42,192 bases of DNA from Mycobacterium sp. (GCA_025965975.1 JAOPVX010000041.1:1-42192); one strand, 5' to 3'. Shown: positions 1 through 7,871, numbered from the stretch's first letter. Notes: generated by a model from the letters alone, not told the origin. A program made the numbers and translations.

Positions 1-1400
<1,400 letters not shown>

Positions 1401-1401
1401 C

Positions 1402-1448
1402 GTCCGGCGACGGTGCGGGCCGCGCAGCGGCCCGAGGAGGAGCCGGAC
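1402..1448. terminator. Nested hairpin, probable bidirectional terminator
   Basis: The gap between the converging accA3 and NmrA-like genes holds two nested perfect stems. GTCCGGC (1402-1408) pairs with GCCGGAC (1442-1448), and inside it GGGCCGC (1417-1423) pairs with GCGGCCC (1427-1433) across a 3-base loop. There is no long T-run, which is common for mycobacterial terminators. The position suggests that it serves both genes. Confidence 0.6.
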
Positions 1449-1456
1449 AGAAATAT

Positions 1457-2152
1457 CTAGTCGGGGGTCACCAGGCTGCGTTCGGCCAGCCGCGTGCCGA
1501 AGTAGTGGGCCTGCGGGTCGACGACGACGGTGGTGTCCTCAGCCCGATCAGCGAGCACCGCGCGTGCCATCTGCTCGAACGAGATCTTTTCCGGCCCACC
1601 GATATTCACGATGCCTCCAAGCGGCGCGGCGACCGCTGCGCGCGCGACCTCGGCCGCGACTTTGTCCGCGGCGACGGGCTGGATCAACGCATCGGGCACC
1701 CGCACCTCGTCGCCGATCGTCATGGATGCCGTGATGGCGTCGGTGAATTCGGCGAACTGCGTGGCGCGCACAATGGTGTACGGGATGCCGGATTCGGTGA
1801 TGACTTTCTCCTGAACGACCTTGGCCCTCATGTATCCGCTGTCGGGTAACTCGTCGGCCCCGACAATCGACAAGCAGACGTAATGGCCGACGCCGGCGCG
1901 CTTCGCAGCGTCGACCAGGTTGGTTGTCGACCTGGTGAAGAACTCCATGACAGGGTCGTCCTCGAACGACGGTGAGTTGACGACGTCGACGAGAGCGTCG
2001 GCGCCGTTCAGCGCCTCGGCCAGGCCGTCGCCGGTCAGCACGTCGACTCCCGACGCGCGCGACGCTGCGACGACGTCGTGCCCCTCGGCGGTCAGGAGGT
2101 CGACCACCTTGGTACCGATGAGACCGCTCGCCCCAACAACTGTGATCTTCAT
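1457..2152 (-). CDS. NAD(P)-binding NmrA-like/atypical SDR oxidoreductase
   Basis: The 231-residue cytosolic protein opens with the Rossmann motif VVGASGLIGTKVV (residues 4-16), typical of NmrA-like and atypical short-chain dehydrogenases that bind NAD(P)H. There is no SDR YxxxK catalytic pair in the usual place, so it may be a redox sensor or a quinone/isoflavone-type reductase. The ATG at 2152 gives a full N-terminal beta strand before the glycine motif. It converges on accA3 across a hairpin and is divergent from the small gene at 2175 with only 22 bases between them, so the two promoters must overlap. No substrate can be assigned from sequence. Confidence 0.8.
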   Translation of the reverse strand: MKITVVGASGLIGTKVVDLLTAEGHDVVAASRASGVDVLTGDGLAEALNGADALVDVVNSPSFEDDPVMEFFTRSTTNLVDAAKRAGVGHYVCLSIVGADELPDSGYMRAKVVQEKVITESGIPYTIVRATQFAEFTDAITASMTIGDEVRVPDALIQPVAADKVAAEVARAAVAAPLGGIVNIGGPEKISFEQMARAVLADRAEDTTVVVDPQAHYFGTRLAERSLVTPD

Positions 2153-2162
2153 GTGAAATGCC

Positions 2163-2168
2163 TACCAT
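2163..2168 (+). promoter_or_regulatory. -10 box (TACCAT) of a leaderless transcript
   Basis: TACCAT fits the mycobacterial TANNNT consensus and ends 6 bases before the GTG at 2175, so transcription would start at the start codon. No Shine-Dalgarno sequence is present. The same TACCAT arrangement occurs before the Mrr-like gene at 12546. Confidence 0.5.
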
Positions 2169-2174
2169 TGGCGC

Positions 2175-2504
2175 GTGCAGCCCGTGGAGATTAATTCTGG
2201 TGCGTGGTATCTGCGGGCCCCCCGGCAAGACGAGCTGATCGACGACCGTCCCGCGCTGGCCGCGCTGGGCGAGACCGCTCCCGACTACGTCGTCCGGTGC
2301 AGCGCCCGGTGGGCGTCGGATACCGGCTACACATGGGCGGTCTGCGAGCCGACCACCGGCGAGATGCTGGCCGAGGTCACCCTCGACCCGGCGACGGCGG
2401 AGGTGCGCACCCGTGCCCGCGACGGCCACGACGACGCGGCGGCGACCGCGGCGCAGTCGGTATGCCGCTTCGCGGGGGCCGTTCTTGGCCTCACGATCAG
2501 CTGA
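2175..2504 (+). CDS. Conserved hypothetical protein, 109 aa
   Basis: I do not recognise a named family. The protein is soluble, with no signal peptide or membrane segment. Its first third (LRAPRQDELIDDRPAL) resembles the opening strand and helix of GNAT acetyltransferases, but the chain is too short for a complete GNAT fold and lacks the acetyl-CoA loop. The C-terminal part is Ala-rich and helical. The GTG start is supported by the leaderless -10 box at 2163. Its last 8 bases overlap the 3' end of the convergent MobA-like gene. Codon use is like that of neighbouring genes, so it is likely real. Confidence 0.65.
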   Translation: MQPVEINSGAWYLRAPRQDELIDDRPALAALGETAPDYVVRCSARWASDTGYTWAVCEPTTGEMLAEVTLDPATAEVRTRARDGHDDAAATAAQSVCRFAGAVLGLTIS

Positions 2505-3039
2505 CGTCGATGTCGGCGCCGGACGCCAGATCGGCGCAATCCACCGCAATCACATCCGTGCGGCCAACCAGGAATGCCCGGGCGCCCTGGTCGCCGCGCA
2601 GCCCGTCGAGCAGATCCGGCCAGTGCCTGCGCGCAATGACAACGGGATGTCCGGGCCGGTGACCGTAGCGGGCGCGGGCGAGGCCCGACACCGACGAACA
2701 CGCCGCCGCCAGCACCCGCATGACCACGTCGGCGCCCACGTCGGGCGTGTCGACGGTGTGCACCACTGCATAGTCGGCTTCGATCGCGCGCAGCCCGGCG
2801 CGCACCGACGCGCTGAGCCCATCCGCCCAGTCTCGTGCGACCACCGCCCGCGCGGGCGCAGGCACGTCGACCACCGCGGCCCCCAACACCACGACGACGT
2901 CGTCGCACCCTCCGTCGGCCAGTGCGCTCACGCAGGCGCGCAGCCAGCGGCCGTCGTCGGCGAGCACTTTTGGCATGCCATAGCGGGTCCCCGCCCCCGC
3001 GGCAAGCAGCACACCGGCCACGGTGGTGCTCTTCGGCAT
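2497..3039 (-). CDS. MobA-like molybdenum-cofactor nucleotidyltransferase
   Basis: The 180-residue protein begins with the NTP-transferase signature LLAAGAGTRYGMPK (about residues 11-24), in which the GxGTRxGxxK loop binds the nucleotide triphosphate. Members of this clade (MocA/MobA-like) attach CMP or GMP to molybdopterin, often for a xanthine-dehydrogenase-type enzyme. The open frame extends upstream, but the ATG at 3039 places the signature at the N-terminus as in the family. It is divergent from the urate-degradation genes, and a molybdenum hydroxylase lies 6 kb away (8926-12461). That suggests, but does not prove, that it matures that enzyme's cofactor. CMP versus GMP specificity is not determined here. 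Confidence 0.8.
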   Translation of the reverse strand: MPKSTTVAGVLLAAGAGTRYGMPKVLADDGRWLRACVSALADGGCDDVVVVLGAAVVDVPAPARAVVARDWADGLSASVRAGLRAIEADYAVVHTVDTPDVGADVVMRVLAAACSSVSGLARARYGHRPGHPVVIARRHWPDLLDGLRGDQGARAFLVGRTDVIAVDCADLASGADIDVS

Positions 3040-3072
3040 GCGAACAGTGTGAACCTGCCCGATTCTGGATCG

Positions 3073-3537
3073 ATGCGCAACCCGGAGGTGGACCAGCTGC
3101 TCGAGGTGTGCGCGTCGGCGATGTGGGCGCAGCGGGTCGCAGCCGGCGGCCCGTACTCCGACGTCGATGCGCTGCTCGAGCAGGCCGATCGGGTGCTCGC
3201 CGGGCTGCCCAACGCCGAGATCGACGCCGCACTTGCCGGCCATCCGCGCATCGGCGGCCAGATCGACAACCCGTCGTCGGCCCGTGAGCAGGCGCGCGTG
3301 CAAAATGCCACCGAACAAGTCCGCACCGGCCTCGCCGACAAAAACCGGGCGTACGAAGACAAGTTCGGCTATGTCTACCTGGTGTGCGCAGGCGGCCGCA
3401 GCGCCGAGGAGCTGCTGGACAACCTGACTGAAAGGCTGGACAACGACGCCGAGACCGAACGGCGCGTCGTGCGCATCGAGCTGATGAAGATCAACCGACA
3501 ACGCCTGAAACGACTGTCCAAAGAGGAGGGGCCATGA
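3073..3537 (+). CDS. 2-oxo-4-hydroxy-4-carboxy-5-ureidoimidazoline (OHCU) decarboxylase
   Basis: This enzyme performs the last step of urate oxidation, decarboxylating OHCU to S-allantoin in the cytosol. The 154-residue protein is all-helical and carries the family motif GHPRIGG (His57 to Gly62), whose histidine is catalytic, followed by NKAYEDKFGY-like and CAGGRSAEELL segments typical of the C-terminal half. I chose the ATG at 3073, which has a GATTCT box 6 bases upstream that could serve a leaderless start; a GTG at 3049 in the same frame is the alternative. The stop overlaps the next gene's start as ATGA, so translation is coupled. It is the first gene of a three-gene uricolytic operon. 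Confidence 0.92.
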   Translation: MRNPEVDQLLEVCASAMWAQRVAAGGPYSDVDALLEQADRVLAGLPNAEIDAALAGHPRIGGQIDNPSSAREQARVQNATEQVRTGLADKNRAYEDKFGYVYLVCAGGRSAEELLDNLTERLDNDAETERRVVRIELMKINRQRLKRLSKEEGP

Positions 3538-3857
3538 CTCAGATCGGCACCCACGTTCTCGACGCGACCAGCGGCATGCCCGCCGCGGGCGTGCCGGTGA
3601 CCCTGACCGGCGCCGACGGTGCCGCAACGGCCGAAGGCGTCACCGACGACGACGGCCGGATCGGCGACCTCTACACCGGTGAATTGTCGGGCGTGTGCCG
3701 GTTACGTTTCGACACCGCAACCTATTTCGCTGCCCACGGCGTCACCGGTTTCTATCCCGAAATCGTCATCGCCTTCGAAATCAGTGGGACAGCAACCAGA
3801 TACCACGTGCCGCTGCTGCTGTCTCCGTACGCCTATTCGACCTACCGAGGGAGCTGA
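3534..3857 (+). CDS. 5-hydroxyisourate hydrolase (transthyretin-like)
   Basis: The enzyme hydrolyses 5-hydroxyisourate, the product of urate oxidase, to OHCU, which the preceding gene's product then decarboxylates. The 107-residue length is normal for the family. Diagnostic features are the N-terminal THVLD (residues 6-10, with the catalytic histidine), the RYHVPLLLSPYAYSTYRGS end, and the invariant C-terminal tetrapeptide YRGS. The ATG at 3534 overlaps the upstream stop by four bases. The next gene starts 2 bases after its stop. The function is clear from both motifs and context. Confidence 0.95.
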   Translation: MTQIGTHVLDATSGMPAAGVPVTLTGADGAATAEGVTDDDGRIGDLYTGELSGVCRLRFDTATYFAAHGVTGFYPEIVIAFEISGTATRYHVPLLLSPYAYSTYRGS

Positions 3858-3859
3858 AC

Positions 3860-4771
3860 GTGTCGGGCATCATCCTGGGCAAGACTCAATACGGCAAGGC
3901 CGAGAACCGCGTGGTCCGGATCTATCGCGACTCACCTCGGCACGAGATTCGCGACATCAACGTATCCACCTGCCTGCGAGGCGATTTCAGTGCGGCGTAC
4001 CTGGCCGGTGACCAGTCAGATGTGCTGCCCACCGATACACAGAAGCAGACGGTCTACGCGTACGCCAAGGAGAAGGGACTGACGTCGATCGAGAACTACG
4101 GCCTTGAACTCGCCCGCCACTTCGTGCACGACGTCGGCCCGGTCCAGGCGGCACGCATCGAGATTGACGAATTCGCTTGGCAGCGTGTCGTTGTCGACGG
4201 TGTCGAACACGACCACACCTGGATCCGCAAGGGTGAAGAGGTCCGCACCGCGGCGATAACCGTCGACGGCGACAGCGAATGGGTGGTCGGAGGGCTGAAG
4301 GATCTCGTCATCCTCAAGTCAACGGGCTCGGAGTTCGCAGGCTTTCTCACCGACCCGTACACCGTTCTCGAACCCACCCACGATCGGGTGATGGCGACGT
4401 CCCTGGTGGCACAGTGGCGGTTCAGCAGCCCCGCAGGGGAATGGTCAGTCGACTGGGACGGTGTTTACGCGGGAGTCAAGAACGAGCTGGTGAAACAGTA
4501 TGCGGTGGTCCATTCGCTGGCCCTGCAGCAGACGCTGTACGAGATGGGCAAGGCCGTGCTGGAGCGATACCCGGTGATCGCGGAGGTGCGGCTGTCGGCG
4601 CCGAACAGGCATCACTTCCGCTACGACCTGTCGCGATTTGGCTTGGAAAACAACAACGAAGTGTTCAACGCCGACGACCGTCCGTACGGCTTGATACAGG
4701 CGACGGTGACCCGCGACGACGCGACCGCCATGGGGGCCGCGTGGGACAGTCAGCTCGGATGGCTGTGCTGA
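3860..4771 (+). CDS. Urate oxidase (uricase), cofactor-independent
   Basis: It oxidises urate to 5-hydroxyisourate with O2 and without metal or flavin. The 303-residue protein matches the family length. YGKAENR (residues 11-17) carries the catalytic lysine, and LPTDTQKQTVYAYAKE carries the threonine that completes the catalytic pair. NRHHF and DRPYGLIQATV are further conserved stretches in the C-terminal half. The start is GTG at 3860, two bases after the hiuH stop, giving MSGIILGKTQYGK; the longer open frame upstream overlaps hiuH and is not used. The gene ends the operon and is followed by a doubled hairpin. M. tuberculosis lacks this operon as far as I recall. Confidence 0.95.
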   Translation: MSGIILGKTQYGKAENRVVRIYRDSPRHEIRDINVSTCLRGDFSAAYLAGDQSDVLPTDTQKQTVYAYAKEKGLTSIENYGLELARHFVHDVGPVQAARIEIDEFAWQRVVVDGVEHDHTWIRKGEEVRTAAITVDGDSEWVVGGLKDLVILKSTGSEFAGFLTDPYTVLEPTHDRVMATSLVAQWRFSSPAGEWSVDWDGVYAGVKNELVKQYAVVHSLALQQTLYEMGKAVLERYPVIAEVRLSAPNRHHFRYDLSRFGLENNNEVFNADDRPYGLIQATVTRDDATAMGAAWDSQLGWLC

Positions 4772-4772
4772 G

Positions 4773-4815
4773 TTGCCGGCTCGGCCGGCGTGCTGAATTG
4801 CCGGCTCGGCCGGCG
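4773..4815. terminator. Tandem duplicated hairpin after urate oxidase
   Basis: A 25-base unit is repeated directly at 4773 and 4798. Each copy contains GCCGGC-TCG-GCCGGC, a 6-bp stem with a 3-base loop (4775-4789 and 4800-4814). The stop codon of urate oxidase overlaps the first copy's edge. The doubled hairpin without a T-run is a plausible terminator; the duplication looks recent because the copies differ at only a few bases. Confidence 0.55.
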
Positions 4816-4851
4816 TCCTGAGCGGGCATTATTAAAAATCCCTAACGCCGA

Positions 4852-4881
4852 TTGATCAGGGCCCGCCTTTCGGCGTAAGGT
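4852..4881 (+). promoter_or_regulatory. Putative SigA-type promoter for a leader or small RNA
   Basis: TTGATC (4852-4857) and TAAGGT (4876-4881) are separated by 18 bases and fit a housekeeping promoter. The predicted start is near 4888, just ahead of a structured, terminator-ended segment. The -10 fits TANNNT; the -35 keeps TTGA of the consensus. Confidence 0.45.
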
Positions 4882-4887
4882 TCAGAA

Positions 4888-4986
4888 CAGGTTGAGTTCA
4901 CAGCCGGCCGGAAACGTCATCGACGTGCAGGGGACCGAACTCTCGCCCTGCAGCGGAGGCTTTGAGGACGCAGGGCCTATTTTTTT
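4888..4986 (+). ncRNA. Putative structured leader or small RNA upstream of the STAS gene
   Basis: No open frame on either strand of this gap looks coding. The segment can fold as follows: GAGTTC (4894-4899) with GAACTC (4937-4942), enclosing a hairpin ACGTC (4914-4918) / GACGT (4922-4926). CCCTGC (4946-4951) can pair either with GCAGGG upstream (4927-4932) or with GCAGGG downstream (4970-4975). The downstream pairing forms an intrinsic terminator. The first pairing and the terminator exclude one another, as in attenuators and riboswitches. I do not recognise a known riboswitch class. It could equally be a free small RNA of about 100 bases. The end is well defined; the start is inferred from the promoter at 4852. 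Confidence 0.5.
4945..4986 (+). terminator. Intrinsic terminator with a run of seven T
   Basis: GCCCTGC (4945-4951) pairs with GCAGGGC (4970-4976) over an 18-base loop, then CTA and seven T (4980-4986). It is the only stem in the window followed by so long a T-run and lies 49 bases before the STAS start codon. Confidence 0.75.
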
Positions 4987-5035
4987 GACGTGAGCCACAG
5001 TACGAAATCCCGTATTCCGACTGATGGAGTCCACA

Positions 5036-5479
5036 ATGTCTACTGCTACACATGCTCTTTCGGCTTCGCCGGAGTCTCTCATCGAACCCACCGACTGCCA
5101 CACGGCACATTTCGCCACCCAGTGGCTGCAACCGTCAATGGCAGTGATCACCGCCAACGGCGAACTCGACGCGGCAAACGCGCAGGAGTTCGTCGACTAC
5201 GCGCTGCGCCACGCCGCCAACACCGATCGCCTGGTGCTGGATCTGACCGGCGTGGACTTCTTCGGTACCGCGGGCTTTTCTGCCCTGCACACCGTGAACG
5301 TGCGCTGCGCCGCGGAGAAGATCGAATGGGCCCTGACGCCAAGCCAGGCCGTCACCCGGTTGCTGCGGATCTGCGATCCCGATTCGGCCTTGCCGATCTG
5401 CACCAGCGTCGAAACCGCCCTGTCGGCCGTACAGGGCGAGCCACGCCGGCTACTGCAACTGATCTCGAAGTCGCGCTAA
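5036..5479 (+). CDS. STAS-domain anti-sigma factor antagonist (RsfA/RsfB type)
   Basis: The 147-residue cytosolic protein is a single STAS domain. VLDLTGVDFFGTAGFSALHTV contains the FGTAG turn where SpoIIAA-type proteins carry the phosphorylatable Ser/Thr; here the residue is Thr. When unphosphorylated, such proteins bind the anti-sigma factor and free the sigma factor. GGAG at 5026-5029 lies 6 bases before the ATG at 5036, so I prefer this start over the ATG at 5024, whose codon overlaps the ribosome site. It converges on sigF with a 30-base overlap of coding 3' ends. An RNA terminator upstream may control it. RsbW at 6235-6669 is the natural partner. Confidence 0.9.
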   Translation: MSTATHALSASPESLIEPTDCHTAHFATQWLQPSMAVITANGELDAANAQEFVDYALRHAANTDRLVLDLTGVDFFGTAGFSALHTVNVRCAAEKIEWALTPSQAVTRLLRICDPDSALPICTSVETALSAVQGEPRRLLQLISKSR

Positions 5480-6238
5480 GGATTTCGCCAACAGCCGGGA
5501 CACGTGCATCTGCGAGATGCCGACCCGCTCGGCGATCTGCGTCTGCGTCAACGACTCGAAGAATCGCAGCAGCAGCACGGTCCGCTCCCGCTCCGGCAAC
5601 GCAGCAAGCAAGGGCCGCAACGATTCCCGGTTGTCGATCTGATCCAGGCCGGTATCGACATCGCCGAGCGTGTCGGCGATCGCGGGTGCATCTTCGCTGC
5701 CGCTGCCGCCACTGTCGATCGACAGCGTGTTGTAGGAGCTGCCCGCGACAAGGCCCTCGATCACCTCGTCGCGGTCCATGTCCAGCTCGGCGGCAAGCTC
5801 CGTGGCGGTCGGCGCGCGGCCCAGCCGCTGTGACAGGTCACCCGTGGCGGCGCCCAGCCTCAGGTGCAGCTCCTTGAGCCGGCGCGGCACCTTGACCGAC
5901 CAGCTGTTGTCGCGAAAGTGCCTGCGAACCTCACCCATGATCGTCGGCACCGCGAACGACACGAAATCCGACCCGGCATTGACATCGAACCGGATCACCG
6001 CGTTGACCAGGCCCACACGGGCGACCTGCACCAGGTCGTCGCGCGGCTCGCCTCGCCCGTCGAACCTGCGGGCGATGTGGTCGGCCAGCGGCAGGCATCG
6101 TTCCACGATCCGGTCGCGTTGACGCTGGAACTGCGCCGACGAATCGAGCAGATCCTCGAGCTCGCGGAACATGTCGGCGACGTCCGCGTATTCAGAGTTC
6201 GATCGTGACGACGAACCCTGGGCTGACGACGATGTCAC
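5450..6238 (-). CDS. sigF: RNA polymerase sigma factor SigF
   Basis: The 262-residue SigB/SigF-family sigma factor directs stress and stationary-phase transcription. Region 2 (RCLPLADHIARRFDGRGEPRDDLVQVARVGLVNAVIRFD), region 3 (PRRLKELHLRLGAATGDLSQRLGRAPTATEL) and region 4 (ERERTVLLLRFFESLTQTQIAERVGISQMHVSRLL) are all intact. The GTG at 6238 is the start: it overlaps the rsbW stop as GTGA and gives a protein the size of M. tuberculosis SigF; the longer open frame upstream is the rsbW coding region read in another frame. It is co-transcribed with rsbW from a SigF-type promoter at 6697-6723, indicating auto-regulation. Confidence 0.97.
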   Translation of the reverse strand: MTSSSAQGSSSRSNSEYADVADMFRELEDLLDSSAQFQRQRDRIVERCLPLADHIARRFDGRGEPRDDLVQVARVGLVNAVIRFDVNAGSDFVSFAVPTIMGEVRRHFRDNSWSVKVPRRLKELHLRLGAATGDLSQRLGRAPTATELAAELDMDRDEVIEGLVAGSSYNTLSIDSGGSGSEDAPAIADTLGDVDTGLDQIDNRESLRPLLAALPERERTVLLLRFFESLTQTQIAERVGISQMHVSRLLAKSLARLRDQLQ

Positions 6239-6669
6239 CGCAGCGAACTCGCTCGCCTCGTCGTCATGGAGATCCCGAACACCGGCCCCTCCTCGGGGCC
6301 CTGTCCGTTTTGGAAGGTGCGCACCTCGTCGGTCAGCGAGCTCAGCACGTGCCAGCTGAAGCTGCCCGGCGCAAGGATGTCCGGGCTCTTGCACGTGGTC
6401 GACGCGTCGATGACCACCGCGTCCTCGCGAGGATCGACCACCAGCAACAGCGTCGAGTCGGGTACCGAGGACCGGATCAGCCGGGTACACGCTTCGTCGA
6501 CCGCAAGGCGCAGATCGGCGACGGCGTCGAAATCGAGGTCCTCGAACGTGCCGACGGCGGCGACAAGGGTGCGCAGCACCGCGAGGTTCTCCAGCTTGGC
6601 CGCGACCCGGAGTTCAACCGACCGGCCGCTGCGCAACTGCCCATTGTTCAAGTTCGCGACGTCGGCCAC
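6235..6669 (-). CDS. rsbW: Anti-sigma factor RsbW (UsfX) for SigF
   Basis: The 144-residue GHKL-fold protein binds and inhibits SigF, and in related systems phosphorylates its antagonists. DFDAVADLRLAVDEACTRLI carries the N-box region (DExxT) that holds ATP/Mg, and DILAPGSFSWHVLSSLTDEV is the C-terminal family block. I chose the GTG at 6669, which has GGGAGG (6674-6679) 4 bases upstream and gives the length of M. tuberculosis RsbW (145); the open frame runs farther back through the promoter, which rules those codons out if the SigF-type promoter is real. The stop overlaps the sigF start by four bases, so the two are made in step. Confidence 0.95.
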   Translation of the reverse strand: MADVANLNNGQLRSGRSVELRVAAKLENLAVLRTLVAAVGTFEDLDFDAVADLRLAVDEACTRLIRSSVPDSTLLLVVDPREDAVVIDASTTCKSPDILAPGSFSWHVLSSLTDEVRTFQNGQGPEEGPVFGISMTTRRASSLR

Positions 6670-6696
6670 GTGACCTCCCGGCAAATTCCTGGCGAG

Positions 6697-6723
6697 ATTA
6701 CCCCAGGTCGAATCCCAACTAAC
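6697..6723 (-). promoter_or_regulatory. SigF-type promoter of rsbW-sigF
   Basis: Read on the minus strand, GTTA (6723-6720) is followed by exactly 16 bases and GGGTAAT (6703-6697). This matches the mycobacterial SigF pattern GTTT-N15-17-GGGTA. The expected start is about 20 bases before the rsbW GTG. Confidence 0.8.
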
Positions 6724-6755
6724 CATCGACGCTCCGATGATCGGTGGGCGGAGAC

Positions 6756-6781
6756 GTGTGGCAATGGTGACGGCGGGGTAA
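6756..6781 (+). promoter_or_regulatory. SigF-type promoter of the 53-aa membrane protein
   Basis: GTGT (6756-6759), 16 bases, GGGTAA (6776-6781). The -10 element is exact and the -35 differs in one base from GTTT. It points away from the rsbW promoter and ends 9 bases before the ATG at 6791. Confidence 0.6.
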
Positions 6782-6790
6782 CCCCACGTC

Positions 6791-6952
6791 ATGAACAAGA
6801 TTGCGGCACGGAGTCAGGTCGACGACGCAACCGACACCCGACGTCTGCGCCGGATACTCATCGCCATCGGGCTGGTGCTTGTCGTAGTGATCCTGGTGGG
6901 GGTGGCGATATACGCCGGCGCGTTCATCATGCTGGCGCCGATGATGCAGTGA
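6791..6952 (+). CDS. Small single-pass membrane protein, 53 aa
   Basis: The gene is short but well formed: ATG at 6791, TGA at 6950-6952. Residues 1-21 are polar and basic (TRRLRRIL at the boundary), residues 22-48 form one long hydrophobic helix (LIAIGLVLVVVILVGVAIYAGAF), and the tail is MLAPMMQ. The charge pattern predicts the N-terminus in the cytosol. It has a SigF-type promoter directly upstream and a 9-bp hairpin directly downstream, so it is a monocistronic unit divergent from rsbW-sigF. I do not know a family name. The role is unknown; membership of the SigF regulon is inferred. Confidence 0.7.
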   Translation: MNKIAARSQVDDATDTRRLRRILIAIGLVLVVVILVGVAIYAGAFIMLAPMMQ

Positions 6953-6982
6953 CGCCGCCGATGACGAAGGCTCCGGCGGCGT
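6952..6982 (+). terminator. Hairpin after the 53-aa membrane protein gene
   Basis: ACGCCGCCG (6952-6960) and CGGCGGCGT (6974-6982) form a perfect 9-bp stem with a 13-base loop starting at the last base of the stop codon. There is no T-run. The remaining 7000-7134 stretch shows no gene that I can support. Confidence 0.5.
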
Positions 6983-7134
6983 GCCGTCTGATGTCCTCTT
7001 CACCATGTTGCACGTGCAGTACCCCGTGGTGGCCGCCCGTCAAACATGCGACTTCGCCACACCGCCGTCCGCGGCCAAGGCAAGCGCCGGATGGGCCGCG
7101 CGCGCGGGTCCTCCTTGCAGTCACCGATCGCCAC

Positions 7135-7161
7135 GTTTAGCCGATGACGCCGAGCGGGAAC
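7135..7161 (+). promoter_or_regulatory. Weak SigF-like promoter before the csbD-like gene
   Basis: GTTT (7135-7138), 17 bases, GGGAAC (7156-7161). The -35 is exact; the -10 has A in place of T at the fourth position. It lies 100 bases before the csbD-like start, and CsbD proteins are general-stress regulon members elsewhere. Confidence 0.4.
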
Positions 7162-7260
7162 CCAAGTATCTGTGGGGAGATTCCCCTCGTGTGGCCCGAA
7201 AGGGCCCCGCGCTCAAGAAGTGGGCAGCGACCGATCCAAGGCAGTAGCGGAAAGGCAGGC

Positions 7261-7506
7261 ATGACCGAGAAGAAGAACACTGGCCCGGAAGAAGGCATCA
7301 AGGGCGTCGTCGAGGACGTCAAGGGCAAGGCCAAGGAAGCGGTCGGCACCGTGACAGGCCGTAAGGACGTGGTCCGCGAGGGCAAGGCTCAGCAGGACAA
7401 GGCCGATGCCCAAAAGGACGCCGCGAAAAAGGAAGCGCAGGCCGAAGCGGCTCGCGCAGGCGCCAAGGCTGCCGAGAAACGCCAGGAGGCGCATCAGCGG
7501 CCTTAA
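7261..7506 (+). CDS. CsbD-like stress protein, 81 aa
   Basis: The protein is small, very hydrophilic and Lys/Ala/Glu-rich, with the CsbD-type core GIKGVVEDVKGKAKEAVGTVTGRKD (residues 12-36) and a long charged helical tail (QQDKADAQKDAAKKEAQAEAARAGAKAAEK) that is probably a coiled coil or disordered. CsbD is controlled by the general stress sigma factor in Bacillus; its molecular role is not established. The ATG at 7261 has AAAGG 5-9 bases upstream; the open frame begins earlier but lacks the family pattern there. A strong intrinsic terminator follows. A weak SigF-like promoter lies upstream. Confidence 0.85.
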   Translation: MTEKKNTGPEEGIKGVVEDVKGKAKEAVGTVTGRKDVVREGKAQQDKADAQKDAAKKEAQAEAARAGAKAAEKRQEAHQRP

Positions 7507-7520
7507 CAGTTCGATAGAAA

Positions 7521-7553
7521 GGGCCCAGCCGGGCAAACCGGCTGGGCCCTTTT
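7521..7553. terminator. Perfect 12-bp intrinsic terminator
   Basis: GGGCCCAGCCGG (7521-7532) pairs with CCGGCTGGGCCC (7538-7549) around a 5-base loop, followed by TTTT. On the minus strand the stem is preceded by A's, so it can also stop transcription of the convergent usfY gene. Confidence 0.9.
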
Positions 7554-7562
7554 CTTGTGCCG

Positions 7563-7871
7563 TTAACTGCTGGGGCGCTGTCGGTGCGCGTCGGGATGCT
7601 CCGCGTACCAACGTTCTTCGATTCGCCGCACCCGCCGGTGTTCTACGAGCAGCCAGCCCGCGCCGACGATGAACCCGGCGCCAGCCAGTGATGCCAGCGT
7701 CAAACCGACGTCATGGTGGCTGGTGGCGAACGCCGCAAGGCACGAAACGAATAGCACAAGGGTGACGCCGATCACGACGAGCCCCGGCATCATTTTGTTG
7801 TCCGTCATCGACTCGCCGGCATGCGGCCGCGTTGTCCTCGCGTGGTCGATGGGATCCTTCGGGCCCTTCAT
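7563..7871 (-). CDS. usfY: UsfY-like membrane protein
   Basis: The 102-residue protein has an N-terminal cytosolic segment (DPIDHARTTRPHAGES), two hydrophobic helices (LVVIGVTLVLFVSCLAAFA and LTLASLAGAGFIVGAGWLLV) joined by a short HHDVG loop, and a basic tail with EHRRVRRIEERWYAEHP. This layout and the RTTRPxAGES and EHRRxxxIxxRWYxEHP blocks match UsfY, encoded next to usfX-sigF in M. tuberculosis (from memory). Function is unknown. The ATG at 7871 has GAGGAG (7877-7882) 5 bases upstream, so the longer frame is not used. A clear SigF-type promoter lies at 7933-7957. Confidence 0.8.
   Translation of the reverse strand: MKGPKDPIDHARTTRPHAGESMTDNKMMPGLVVIGVTLVLFVSCLAAFATSHHDVGLTLASLAGAGFIVGAGWLLVEHRRVRRIEERWYAEHPDAHRQRPSS

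Noticed and set aside
5024-5035. ATG at 5024 as the STAS gene start
   Set aside because: It would sit on the GGAG that serves the ATG at 5036.
4882-5157. 91-aa minus-strand open frame across the RNA element and STAS gene
   Set aside because: Overlaps the STAS gene, crosses the terminator and shows no family resemblance.
6927-7124. 65-aa minus-strand open frame between the small membrane protein and csbD-like genes
   Set aside because: Runs through the hairpin at 6952-6982 and lacks a ribosome site or coding pattern.
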